DNA of 38,145 nucleotides from Verrucomicrobiota bacterium. GTDB lineage: Bacteria > Verrucomicrobiota > Verrucomicrobiia > Chthoniobacterales > Chthoniobacteraceae. Below the pieces are notes generated by a model. That model did no database searches. It was not told the DNA's origin and saw only the letters and a list, made by a program, of their open reading frames with translations. This document shows positions 1 to 9,700 of this stretch, one piece after another (position 1 is the stretch's first letter; each line of letters begins with the position of its first letter). The translations under genes were made by a program, and so were the position numbers. Location of the stretch: the NCBI GenBank assembly GCA_009885995.1, contig VFJQ01000097.1:1-38145 (forward strand). The letters are read 5' to 3'.

Positions 1-2253
1 CGGCGGCGTGTAGAACCCACCCGTCGCGTCGTAATCCTGCTCCACCCCGCCCGCCAGGCGCAGCGTCCCGGCAGGCACGCTCCAGCGCAGCGTGCCGGTC
101 ACGTGTTGCACCGCGCTGGGATCGAGCACCAGGTCGCCGCCCATGCGTTGCAGCGTCGCTCCGGCGCCCGTGCCGATGTAGAAGGGCAGCTTCCCACCGT
201 TGAGCAGGCGTCCGCCGAGGGCCACCACCGTATCATTCCCCAGCCGGCCCGCGAACGTGATCAACCCATCCGCCCCGATCTTGCACCCCATCGCCGCGCC
301 CGTCTGCGGGCCGGTGCCGCCGTCGGGCAGGTTAGCGATGATCGTGTAACGGCCCGCCTGCGGTGCCGGATTGCCCACGCTGTAAGGCGAGCGCTCCGCC
401 GTGCTCGTCAGCCACGCACCGGGCACCGTGTCGGGCACCCGGACCACCAGCGTCCGCTGGCCGATCGAATCCAGCGGCCCCGGCGTCGCCGTCATCGGAC
501 GCGGCAAGAGCACCGTCGAAGTCGCCGGCCCCATGCCCCCTTCCCCGGTGATGCTCCCCTTGAACCCAAAGCTGCTCCCCTCCCGCCGCACCGACCCCGT
601 CACCGCACCGGTGGACGTCACCGTCAGCGTCACGCGCCCAGCGATCTGGTCTTGGTAATACCCGCGGCGCAGCAGCCCCACGTAGTTCCCCGTGGCCTCC
701 ATGCGCGAGATCACCGTCACCGTCGCCGTCGCGCTGCTCGTGCCATTCGTCGCCGTGTAGTCGAAAGTGATTGCCGCACCCACCGCGCCGCTCGGCGTGA
801 AGCGCACCTTCCCCGCCTCCTGCGCCACCGTGCCGCCGCTCGCCGGCTGCGTCACGCTCGTGAGCGAGAGCGTGCCGCTGGTCGTGGAGTCATTCGCCAG
901 CACGTCGATGAGCACACTCACGCTGCCCGCAAAGGCGCTGTCATCCACCAGCGTCAGCCCCGCCGCGCTCGCCACCACCGTCCGGTCCACCGGCACCGCG
1001 TCGAGATAGTTCGCATTGCCGAGCTGCGAAGCCCGCACCACCACCGAGCCCGCGCTGGTGAAGTGCAGCGTATCCCCCGAGATCACGCCCGGCCCACTCT
1101 GCACGCTGAAGGTCACCTGATTCCCGCTCCCGCCGCCCACAAAGCTCAGGACGACCGTCTCCATCGTCGTCGCCGTCGTCGGCAGGCTCGTGAAGTTGAG
1201 CACCTGCGCCGCCTTCGCCACCGTGAACGTCCGATCCACGTCCGCCGCCGCGGTGTAATCGCCCGCACCGGCCTGGCTGGCACGCACGGTCACGTCGCCA
1301 GCGCCGGTCATCGTCACCGTGCGGCCGCTCACCGTCGCCGGGCCGCTCACGATGACGAGCGTCACCGGCTGCCCGCTCGCCCCGCCCGACGTGACCAGCC
1401 TGAACGGCGCGTCGCCATACGTCTTCCCACTGGTATTCGTGATGAAGGTGATCTCCTGCGGGATCTTCTCGTCGGTGATGGTGATCGTGAAGACCTCCTC
1501 ATAGCTCGCCGTGGGCGAGCCGTTGTCCGTCGCGCGGATGAGGATGCTGTAGCTGCTCTGCGTCTCGTAGTCCGCGCTAGCGTTGATGGAGAGCGTCGAG
1601 CCCGCGATCGTGAACGCCGCGTTGTCCGTGTCGCCCGTGCCGCTCACGAGGGTGAAGGTGTGCGTCTGTCCGCTGTCCGCGTCCGTCGCGCTCAGCGTGC
1701 CCACCGTCGCGCCGGGCGTGTTGTTCTCCGCGAGGCTGCTGGCCGAGAGTGCGATGTCCGTCGGTGCGCTGTTGGCGGGCGGATTCGAATCGGCGATGAG
1801 GCTGAGGTAGGGGGTGGCGGTGCTGCCTGCGGTGTAGAAACGGAAGTCGCTCACGGAGAGCGGATCAACGGTCGTGCTGGCTGCCGCCGTGAACGACAGC
1901 TCCACACCGGTCGCGGTGATCGTGGCGGACGGCTGAACGGCAGTGTTGGCTGAACCGTAGATGCCTCCGCTGCCCAACCTTCCTGACGCGCTGCCGGTCA
2001 CATTCGAGATCGTTCCCCCGGTCACACCGAGGAACGAGAGGGTCTGAGTGCCGCTGTCGGCGTTGAATATCCCAGATCCGAATGAACACTCCACGGCGAA
2101 GAAGTTGTAACCCGGCTGAAGCTGGAACACCTGGCCGGTGGGTGGCTTGATCGTCACCTTGATCGTGTCGCCCGCCGCCACCGACGCCCCGGCAAACGAA
2201 GCGGCCGTGTAAGATCCAGATGTGCCGAGAACTCCGGTAGTGGTGCCGCCTTT
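1..2253 (-). CDS. Giant secreted multidomain protein, C-terminal part (frame after the frameshift, runs off the left edge)
   Basis: This is the continuation of the secreted protein that starts at 5293, read in the frame reached if one G is removed from the 8-G tract at 2254-2261. The frame stays open to the window edge, so the C-terminus is missing. From N to C the translation shows a Gly/Thr-rich stretch, a cadherin-like domain (APTDIALSASSLAENNTPG, DADSG, DYETQSSYSI) at about 1770-1470, two Ig-like modules of the MBG type (GKTYGDAPF, then QVLNFTSLPTTATT) at about 1460-1000, a VLANDS-type bacterial Ig module, and a stretch beginning GNYVGLLRRGYYQD near 690-640. I recall that last type of region at the end of verrucomicrobial surface proteins, but this is from memory. 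Expected role is extracellular or cell-surface adhesion or structure. There is no start signal of its own, so it is best read as part of the same gene. Confidence 0.7.
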
Positions 2254-5200
2254 CCCCCCCCGCCTGCCCCATCGAGGTCACGATGATGTCCGGGAGCTGC
2301 ACCACGTTGGCCCCCGAACCGAGTTCGAATGCGCCGATGTCCACCGTCCCACTGACCACGCGGCTGTAGCCCGCGCCGCGCTGGTCGGTGGTCAAGCCGG
2401 ATGCCGCACTGTTGCTGCCCGCGTCGAGCGCCGGGCTGCCCGTCGCCAGCGCGTGCGTCTTCGTCGCGCCGCCATTGTTCGCCAGTGCGCTCGCGATGTC
2501 CGCCAGCGGCAGAAGGCTGCCCGCGCCGTTGCCGAGGATGTTCCCGTCCACGCCGTGCGTGAGTCCGCCCGCGCTCGCGGGATCGGCGATGAGGTTGTTC
2601 GTGGCCGCGGTGATCGAGCCGCCTTGCACCGTGCGGAGATCACCCGGGCTGCCATTCTCGAGATTTCCCGCCACGAGGTTGTTGTGCAGCGTGAGCGCGG
2701 CGCCGTAGCTGAACAAGCCCCCGAACGCGGTGCCGAACGGTGCTGCCGATCCCGTGTTCGAGACGACCGTGCAGTTCACCACCGTCGCCGAGGCCGGGCC
2801 GCCGCCCAGGGCCGCGACCCCGAAGCCGCCCGCGGTCAGCGCGCTGTTCCCGGAGATCGTCGAGTTCGTCGCCGTCGCCGTGCCGCCGATGAAGACGCCG
2901 CCGCCCACGCTGTCGCTCACGTTGCCGGAGACTTCGCACGCATCCATCGTCAGCGCGCCGGAGCTGAAGACACCGCCGCCGAAGGGCCCGCCTTGATTCC
3001 CCGGACCCTGCGCGCGGTTGCCCGTGATCGCGCAGCGCCGCAGCGTGAGATTCTCCGCGTTGATGATGCCGCCGCCATTCTGCCCCACCGCGCTCAAGCC
3101 GTTGCGCGCGGTGAGATCGCTCAGCGCCACGGCGATCGTCGTGCCCGTGCTGCCGTCGTCGATGGTGAAGACCCGCCCGGTCTGCTGCGCGTCGATGATC
3201 GTCTTGTCCGCGCCGCGACCGGTGATCGTCACCGCCTGCGTGATCGCCGGCAGCGCGCTCACGAGCAGGATGGGCGTGCCGTCCAGCGCCGGGGCGAAGG
3301 TGATCGTGTTCGCCGCCGAGTCGCTGTTCGCCAGCGCGATCGCCTCGCGCAGCGTGAGGTGGCCGGTCGAGTAGTCGCCGTCGTTCACGTCGCCCGCTTC
3401 ATCCACGAGCAGGTTCGTCGGCGGCGACACGCTCGCCGTCAGCGCGATGTCGAAGGGGTTCTCGTCCCCGTCGTTGCTCCCGAGATGCACCGCCGCCGTG
3501 CGCGGGCCGACCGACTTCGTCAGCGCGGAGGTCACCGTGAACGTCGTCGTCTCGTTCGGCGCCAGCGATGTCGCCATCGCTTTCGCATTCACCGTGAACT
3601 CGCTCGCATTCGCCCCGTCCACCGTCGGTGCCGTGAGCGTGAGCTGCTGGCTGCCCACGTTCGCCACCGTGAAGGTCTTCGTCACGTTCGCCGAGCCGAA
3701 GTCCACCGTCGAAGTCCCATCCACGAGACTCGTCCCCGACTCGCTCACCGTGATCTCCGGCGCGATGCCCGAGCCGCTGAGGTTGATGTCATACGGATTC
3801 TCGTTCGAGTCGTTGTTCGTGAGGTGGATCGCCGCCGCGTAGCTGCTGCCCGAGGTCGGGGTGAAGGTCACGCTGAGCGTCGTCGTCGCGCTCGGTGCCA
3901 GCGATGCCGCCATCCCCGTCGTGTTCACCGTGAAGGCGCTCGCGCCACTCCCGTCCTTCGTCACCGCGCCGAGCGTCAGCGTATCCGTGCCCGTGTTGGT
4001 GATCGTGAAAGTCTTCGTGCTCGTGCTGCCGACGTTCACAGCGCCGAACGACGTCGCACCGCCATCCGCGATCGGCACGCCGCCTTCGCTGAGGTCGATC
4101 TCCGACCCGAGCCCGGTGCCCGTGAGCACCACGTCGAAGGGATTCGCCGTCGGGTCATTCGACGTGAGCCGCAGCGTCGCCGTGCGCGTGCCTGCCGCCG
4201 TCGGCGAGAAACGGACCACAAAGCCCGTGAACTCCCCGGCTGGGATCGAGGACGGCGGCGCTGCCGTGAAGTCACCCGTGTCCCCGCTCACGAGCGCCCC
4301 CGAGATCGTCAGCGGCAGATCGCCCTTATTCCTCACGCTGATGAACTTGAGACCCGAGGTCGTCCCCACCACCTGCGAGCCCGTGTCGAACGTGAACCCG
4401 CTCGCCGCCACGAACCCGGCGGCATTCCTCACCTCCAGCATCGGCGGCGCCACCGTGCCCGAGACATTCAGCGTGAAGGGGTTCTCATCCGGGTCATCGC
4501 TCGCGATCGTCAGCGGCACCGTGAACGTCCCCGCCTCCGTCTGGAAGAACAAGAAGTTCACCGTGAAAGTCGTCGTCGCCCCCGGTGCCAGCGTCGTGCT
4601 CGTGCCCGTCGTATTCAGCACGAACTGCGTGGACCCCGCCCCCGACAGCCCGATCGTCCCGAGATTCAGCGTCGCCGTGCCCGAGTTGAGGATCGTGAAG
4701 GTCTTCGTTTGCCCGCGGTCGAACGACGACGTCCCTCCGCTGGGGATGTCGATCCCCAGACCCTCCACCGCGATCACCGCGATGTCCGGCACCGCCACCG
4801 TGTAGGTGAATACATTCGCCTGCCCCGACGTGGTGAACGGGCTGCTGAACTCCCCGCTATTCCCGAAAATCTCCGCCCCTCCGCCCGAGTGCCACGCGCT
4901 GACGATGTATTTCACCGTCGTCCCTGCGGTCTGCGCCGGGATGGTCGCGCTGATGACATCAGTCACCGCGAGGAACTCGAACGAGCCGATGTAAGCCCCC
5001 GTGAGCACCGCCGTGGTGCCCGTCGGCACCCCGAAAGCCCCCGCCGGCGCCGAGCCGTCCGTGGTGTAATAGACCCGCGCCTGGTCGGTGGAGAACTGGA
5101 ACTCCACCTGGAAGCGCACCTCGACCGACTGCGCGGCTGTGGGCGCGAGCGGGTTCACGTATTGGCCGCCGATGCCGGGATCGTTGGCGGTATGCTCGTG

Positions 5201-5293
5201 ATAGACATAATCGGCCGTCGCCAGCGCGCGCTCGGGAGCGGCGGCGGCGAGGAGCGTCAACAGGGTGAAAGCGAGGGAACGGATGGTTTTCAC
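1865..5293 (-). CDS. Giant secreted protein, N-terminal part: choice-of-anchor D repeats and a right-handed beta-helix; frameshifted at 2254-2261
   Basis: The likely start is GTG at 5293, which gives a clean signal peptide (KTIRSLAFTLLTLLAAAAP, cleavage near ALA-TA); the open frame upstream to 5458 looks non-coding. After an N-terminal beta domain (about residues 25-165) come four tandem ASPM/Hydin-like 'choice-of-anchor D' modules (about 170-600), each with a phrase of the type KTFTITNTGTDTL and ending with DPxxNPF or DGDENPF. Then follows a LREAIALANS motif and a Gly/Asn-rich right-handed beta-helix ending in GTVDIGAFE ('choice-of-anchor Q' type, about 605-1000). Beyond SMGQAGG at 2262 the frame turns into an Arg/His-rich tail and stops at 1865, while the neighbouring frame carries on with sensible sequence. 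On the minus strand an AGGAGG (5336-5331) lies 37 bases before the GTG, followed by a 12-codon mini-frame whose TGA overlaps the GTG; this may or may not matter. Function is inferred as surface structure or adhesion. Confidence 0.75.
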   Translation of the reverse strand: MKTIRSLAFTLLTLLAAAAPERALATADYVYHEHTANDPGIGGQYVNPLAPTAAQSVEVRFQVEFQFSTDQARVYYTTDGSAPAGAFGVPTGTTAVLTGAYIGSFEFLAVTDVISATIPAQTAGTTVKYIVSAWHSGGGAEIFGNSGEFSSPFTTSGQANVFTYTVAVPDIAVIAVEGLGIDIPSGGTSSFDRGQTKTFTILNSGTATLNLGTIGLSGAGSTQFVLNTTGTSTTLAPGATTTFTVNFLFFQTEAGTFTVPLTIASDDPDENPFTLNVSGTVAPPMLEVRNAAGFVAASGFTFDTGSQVVGTTSGLKFISVRNKGDLPLTISGALVSGDTGDFTAAPPSSIPAGEFTGFVVRFSPTAAGTRTATLRLTSNDPTANPFDVVLTGTGLGSEIDLSEGGVPIADGGATSFGAVNVGSTSTKTFTITNTGTDTLTLGAVTKDGSGASAFTVNTTGMAASLAPSATTTLSVTFTPTSGSSYAAAIHLTNNDSNENPYDINLSGSGIAPEITVSESGTSLVDGTSTVDFGSANVTKTFTVANVGSQQLTLTAPTVDGANASEFTVNAKAMATSLAPNETTTFTVTSALTKSVGPRTAAVHLGSNDGDENPFDIALTASVSPPTNLLVDEAGDVNDGDYSTGHLTLREAIALANSDSAANTITFAPALDGTPILLVSALPAITQAVTITGRGADKTIIDAQQTGRVFTIDDGSTGTTIAVALSDLTARNGLSAVGQNGGGIINAENLTLRRCAITGNRAQGPGNQGGPFGGGVFSSGALTMDACEVSGNVSDSVGGGVFIGGTATATNSTISGNSALTAGGFGVAALGGGPASATVVNCTVVSNTGSAAPFGTAFGGLFSYGAALTLHNNLVAGNLENGSPGDLRTVQGGSITAATNNLIADPASAGGLTHGVDGNILGNGAGSLLPLADIASALANNGGATKTHALATGSPALDAGSNSAASGLTTDQRGAGYSRVVSGTVDIGAFELGSGANVVQLPDIIVTSMGQAGGERRHHYRSSRHIWILHGRFVCRGVGGGGRHDQGDDQATHRPGVPASAGLQLLRRGVFIRIWDIQRRQRHSDPLVPRCDRGNDLECDRQRVRKVGQRRHLRFSQHCRSAVRHDHRDRCGAVVHGGSQHDR

Positions 5294-5333
5294 AGGAGGG
5301 GAAGTGATGAGATGAAAGGTTGGTTCACCCCCT

Positions 5334-5362
5334 CCTGAGCCCGAGGCGGCGGATTCGTTACA
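5334..5362 (-). promoter_or_regulatory. Copy A of a 29-bp repeated upstream motif, possible ECF-type promoter
   Basis: Read on the minus strand it starts TGTAACGAATCCGC. It matches copy B (5647-5675) at 25 of 29 positions without gaps, including 14 consecutive bases at the TGTAAC end. It ends 41 bases before the GTG start of the giant secreted protein, a fitting place for a promoter or operator. Its TGTAAC also contains the TAA stop of the small zinc-ribbon frame. That it is a -35 element for the neighbouring ECF sigma factor is inference. Confidence 0.45.
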
Positions 5363-5620
5363 AAGAAATCTTAACCGAATGGCTCCCGTCGCGCGGCGGG
5401 CCTCCGCCACGCTGGCTGTGATCGCAAAGAGTGCAGCGCCACGGAAACAGGCGGGCATTGAGGCAGGCCGCGAGCCAGCTCACGCTCCAGACTCCCAGCG
5501 TGCAGAGCGTCAACGCGAAGTGCAGGCGGTGATTCACCCGGCGCGAGTGAGTCCGGAACTCCCGCATTTCTTGCAGCGCTGTGGGCGATTGGTTTGAGGG
5601 TTCAGTGGGCGGGATGACAA
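5358..5620 (-). pseudogene. Small zinc-ribbon membrane protein, apparently frameshifted
   Basis: Two overlapping minus-strand frames together spell one plausible protein. The first frame gives RPQRCKKCGSSG (a CxxC knuckle). Shifted by one base it continues as RTHSRRVNHRLHFALTLCTL, a hydrophobic segment GVWSVSWLAACL, and a second knuckle WRCTLCDHS. The order CxxC, His/Asn-rich helix with a membrane segment, then CxxC resembles LITAF-like or other small zinc-ribbon membrane proteins. Adding one base near 5545-5555 would join the frames. No ATG is seen for the first part; TTG at 5620 is a possible start, which would lie 26 bases downstream of copy B of the repeated motif. It is either a decaying gene or a sequencing error. 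The gene is divergent from the ECF sigma factor. Its function is unknown. Confidence 0.45.
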
Positions 5621-5646
5621 GTGACGGTGCTGTGCGTGCAGCCTGT

Positions 5647-5675
5647 CCTCAGCCCGCGGGCGCGGATTCGTTACA
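5647..5675 (-). promoter_or_regulatory. Copy B of the 29-bp repeated upstream motif
   Basis: Same motif as copy A (minus strand TGTAACGAATCCGC, then GC-rich, then GGGCTGAGG). It lies between the divergent zinc-ribbon frame and the ECF sigma gene, 62 bases before the sigma ATG. No other copy was found by eye in this window. Both copies have the same orientation and each lies upstream of a minus-strand frame. Confidence 0.45.
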
Positions 5676-5737
5676 TCGGGACACGCACCATTTTTCGGCA
5701 TTCGACTTCCTGCATCCGTCGATCCACCCTCGCCGCC

Positions 5738-6463
5738 ATGCCTCCCGCAGAACGCCACACCGACTTCCCGACCACGCACTGGACGCTCGTGGAGGTCGTG
5801 AAGAGCACGGACACGAAGCAGGCCGCGGTGGCGCTGGAGAAAATCTGCGAGCGCTATTGGTATCCCATTTACGCCTACCTGCGCCGCGCCGGGCACAGCG
5901 CGCACGACGCGGAGGATCTCACGCAGACGCTCTTCCAAAAGCTCGTCGCCGACGAAGCCATCCTGCAGGTGCAGCGTGAGCGCGGGCGGCTGCGCTCCTT
6001 CCTCATCGGGATGCTGCGGCAGGTCATCAGCCACCAGGCGCGGCACCACAACGCGGACAAGCGCGGCGGCGGGGCGACCCACTTCTCGCTCAATGAAACC
6101 GTGGCCGACGAACGCTACACGCTCGAGCCCGCGGACAAACTCGATCCCGAGCTGCTCTACGATCGCGCGTGGGCCATGCAGCTCCTCGAGACGGTGCGCG
6201 GAGAGCTGCGCGCGTCCTTCACCCGCACCGGCCGCGCCGACGCCTACGAGGTGCTCGAACCCTACCTCGGCTGGGACGATGCGCCCGCGCCCTTCGCCGA
6301 GCTGGGCGAGCGGCTGGGCTCGAATGAAAACGCCGCGCGTGTGCTCGTGCATCGGATGCGGAAGAAGTTCCGCGAGTTGCTGGAGGAGGAGGTCTCACGC
6401 ACCGTGGCGCAGCCCGAGGACATCAAGGCGGAGATGGAGTGGATGCGGCAGGTGCTGAGGTAA
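5738..6463 (+). CDS. ECF-family RNA polymerase sigma factor
   Basis: A protein of 241 residues. I chose the ATG at 5738 because the conserved opening (HTDFPTTHWTLV) begins just after it and upstream codons look non-coding. Region sigma-2 is seen at about residues 30-95 (YWYPIYAYLRRAGHSAHDAE, DLTQTLFQKLV), and sigma-4 at about 170-225 (LGERLGSNENAARVLVHRMR as the helix-turn-helix). The FPTTHWTLV opening and the DLTQxLF box are typical of ECF sigma factors in Planctomycetes and Verrucomicrobia, whose genes often sit beside Ser/Thr kinases. Here such a kinase is the convergent neighbour. No anti-sigma factor gene is adjacent, so control through the kinase is a reasonable inference. Confidence 0.9.
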   Translation: MPPAERHTDFPTTHWTLVEVVKSTDTKQAAVALEKICERYWYPIYAYLRRAGHSAHDAEDLTQTLFQKLVADEAILQVQRERGRLRSFLIGMLRQVISHQARHHNADKRGGGATHFSLNETVADERYTLEPADKLDPELLYDRAWAMQLLETVRGELRASFTRTGRADAYEVLEPYLGWDDAPAPFAELGERLGSNENAARVLVHRMRKKFRELLEEEVSRTVAQPEDIKAEMEWMRQVLR

Positions 6464-6474
6464 TCCCATCATCA

Positions 6475-6642
6475 GGGCGTGTTAGTAGATGGTGGAACGC
6501 GACCTCCGGGCGCGTTGTCCGCACCCGCCGGCGGAGCCGGTATGCTGGACGGTAAGATGGCGGGCTGACGCCCGGGCGTTGGAGAAAACGCGCCCGGAGG
6601 TCGCGTTCCACCATCGCTCTTTGTATTTGCCAACACGCCCGA
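6475..6642. repeat. Nested palindromic repeat element between convergent genes
   Basis: The core has two perfect 29-base inverted arms at 6490-6518 and 6589-6617 (containing CGCGACCTCCGGGCGCG and its complement) around a 70-base loop. Outside it is a second inverted pair, gggcgtgtt at 6475-6483 and aacacgccc at 6634-6642. A relative of the core lies inside the kinase gene at 9654-9753. Here it occupies the whole space between the convergent sigma and kinase genes and could also stop transcription from both sides. Confidence 0.85.
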
Positions 6643-6706
6643 GGAAATAAGCGGACAAAGCTCGGAGGGCGCAGGGAGCGGCGACATTCCTGTCGCCGCT
6701 CCTTGC

Positions 6707-9700
6707 CTACTTCCCCGCCTTCAGCCGCTTCACCTTCACCTCCGACACCGCCCAGCCGCCGGCGTAGGTGCCGAAGGCGAGGGCGCCGGGCTGGGTGCTG
6801 GCGAAATACTTATCCTGGCTGAGGGCGGCGGTGGGGCCGGTCCATTCGTAGAGCGGCTTGCCGTCGAGGGTGGCGGTGATGGTGGCGTTCGCGCCGTCGA
6901 GGCGCACGGTCACTTCCAGGTCGTGCGGCTTGGTGTCCTTAACCTGTTCGCCATGCACGGCACCGGGCAGATCCTTGCCTGCTTTGCCATTCACCCGGAC
7001 CAGGCCGGTATAGAAGCCGTCTCGAGGGAACCCATCCAGATCGAACCCCGTCATCCGGTCGGCGACTGGGAGAATCAGGTGGAAGAACTTCTTCCCGGCG
7101 AGCCGCCGCAGCCTCACGCGCACCTGGTAGCTGATGCCGGACACTGCGCCGGGCAGCGGCAGCGTGGCATGGTCTTTCGTGTCCGGGCTGAAAAGCTCGC
7201 CGTCTTTCAGGCTCCACCCTCGACCGGTCTTTTCGACCTCGGCTGGAGTGAGCCGGGCGAGGAGGTCTTCCCAGCCGTCGGCAGCGTTCGGCAGAGCTGG
7301 TGCGGGTGCTGCCGGAGGTGACTTTTTCGCTGCGGGGCTGGCTGCCGCCACCCTCCCAACTTCAGTCACAACCTTCGGCGGCAGGGCGGCGGCGCTGGAG
7401 AGCTGGCGGTCCCACACCTTGGTGAAGCCGTCGGTCGTGATCGCGGCGATGCGTGTGCCGTCGGCGCTCATGTCCACATCCGCCACCAGCGTGGTGTTGC
7501 CGTAAAAGGCGAGCCGTTCCTCGCCGGTGGCCGCGTCGTGCAAGCGCACGCTGCCGGCTTCGCTGCCGCTGAGGATTTCGCGGCCGTCGGGGCTGAATTT
7601 CACGCAGCGCACGCTCTCCCAGTGCGCGCGGAAGGCCGCTTTCAGCCGGCCCGTCGCCGCTTCCCAGACGCGAATCCAGCGGTCCGGCCCGCCAGTGGCC
7701 AGATGCTGCCCGTCGGGGCTGGCGGCGAGGCAGTCGATGCTCCCGGTCTGCGCGGCGGCGATCTGGCGCAGCGGCGTGCCCGCCTGCCAATCCCACACGG
7801 TGATCCCCCCAGCGAGCGCGGCGGTGGCCACGGCGGCATCGCCGAGGCAAAAGGCGGCGAAGGGCTGGCTGTGCGCTTCGAAGGTGATCTTTCGCAGGAC
7901 CTTGCCCGAAGGGTATTCCATCACCCGGAGAGCCGAGCCGGGATCGATCTGAGAAAACGCCTGGTCCACGGCGAGAAGGAACTGGCCGCTGCGGTTGAAC
8001 TTCAGGCTCGAATTCGCGCTGGTGCCAAACGCCTCCAGTGCCGCCCCGGTGGATGACACGCGGGTGAACGTCTGCTTGTGAAGTTCGGACAGGAGGATGG
8101 ACCCGTCGGTGGGGTGGACGGCCATATCATGAAGATGATTTTGCTCGGTGGGAAACTTCCATGTCTCGCGGCCACTTTGGGTTTCCCACGCCCCGGCATT
8201 GCGGGCGCACGCATAGAACCCGGAACCGTCGCGAACGAAAACGACGCGGCGGCCTTGGAATCCTCCCGGACGTGCCGAGGCGACCTCTTCCCCGATCCGC
8301 AGCGGCCAGACATGCACGATCCCGTCGCCCGCTGCTACATGCGACGAGAGCAGCGTCTTGCCATCGGGGCTGAAGGCGATGTCCTTGATCGTCTTGCTGG
8401 CGCCGTTGAACGAACGCAGCAATCGCCCCGTCGCCGTGTCCCGCAGGTGGATGCGGTTGCCGCTGCCGGTCGCCACCGCGTCGCCCGCTGGACTCAGCAG
8501 GTAAACCATCTCCCCTGGGAAATGCAGGGCGCGGATTTTTTTGGCCGTTCGCGTATCCCAGAGGATCACTTCGGCCCCGCCGAGACACGCGAGCTGGTCG
8601 CTGGTGTGGTTGAATTGCAGCGTCGTCATGGTGGGACTATCCGCACTCGCTTCGAGCGTGCTGTGCACCGCACCGGTGACTGGGTCGAGGAGTTGGACCT
8701 TCAAATCCAGACCCTCCCTGGCTGCGAGAACCGCCACCGTCCGGCCATCCGGGCTGAAGGCCGGGACGACGTCGTTGAACGGCTGCGTCCAGAGCGGCGC
8801 ACCCGTCTGCGTGGCATAGGCGATGAGTTGCTTGCCACCGGCGGCCAGCACCGTCCCGCCATCCGGGCTGAGCAGCACGACTCTGATCTCGCTGAGTTCA
8901 CACGTCCAGCGGCGCACGAGTTGGCCGGTGGCCACTTCCTGCACCGCGACCTCGTTGGCCGACGCCGCGAAAGCCATCCGGCCTCCAGCGCGGTCGATCC
9001 CGAAGGTGCCCCACGCATACCCGCCCACAGGGACCCACTCGCCGATCTGCTGGCCCGCGAGGGAAAAGATGCCTATGGCGTTGCGGACGCATCTGACCGC
9101 GAAACGATCTCCCTGCGGCAGAACCTGCAACCGATTCACGGCTCCCTTTCCGGGAACGGAAAGCTGCGCGGTGAAGTCCCGCGAGTGGGCGCGCAGGAAG
9201 CGCCAGTGCGCATCGCGAAAGCTCTCCGGCGTCTCCTCGAGGATCTTCTGCGCCTCGACGAATTTGCCGAGTCCGAATTCTGTTTCCGCAAGGTCGAGCT
9301 GCGACTTCGCCAGCGCCTGACGCGCCGTCTCCTTCTCCTGCACCGCGATGGCCTCGGCCTGCGTCGCACGCTGCTCCTTCGCCCGCAGGTGGAAGACGAA
9401 CCACCCGGCGAGCGCCGTGATGAGCAGCCATGCGGCGGCGGCAGTGGTGAAGATGCCCTTGTTGCGCCGGATGAGAAGCACGAGCTGCTTGCCCAGCCCT
9501 GCATGCTCCGCCGAGGTGGCGAAGCCGTTTTGATACGCCTCGATGTCCGCGCTGAAGGCCGCCACGTCCTGGTAGCGCCGCGCCTTGTCCAGCGTCAGCG
9601 CCTTCATCGCCACCGCCGAGAGCGCGGGCGGGATGCGCTCGCCGGGGAGATGCATGGTGGAACGCGACCTCCGGGCGCGTTTCTCCGCGAGCAGAGTGGA

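Noticed and set aside
103..1953. Long Arg/His-rich open frame on the plus strand
   Set aside because: It lies opposite the surface protein; high GC keeps the opposite frame open. Composition is not protein-like.
5291..5328. 12-codon mini-frame after AGGAGG before the surface protein, as a leader peptide
   Set aside because: Only two bases separate AGGAGG from its GTG, too close for normal initiation; mentioned only in the gene entry.
2222..5338. 1038-codon plus-strand frame
   Set aside because: Arg-rich shadow of the choice-of-anchor D repeats on the other strand.
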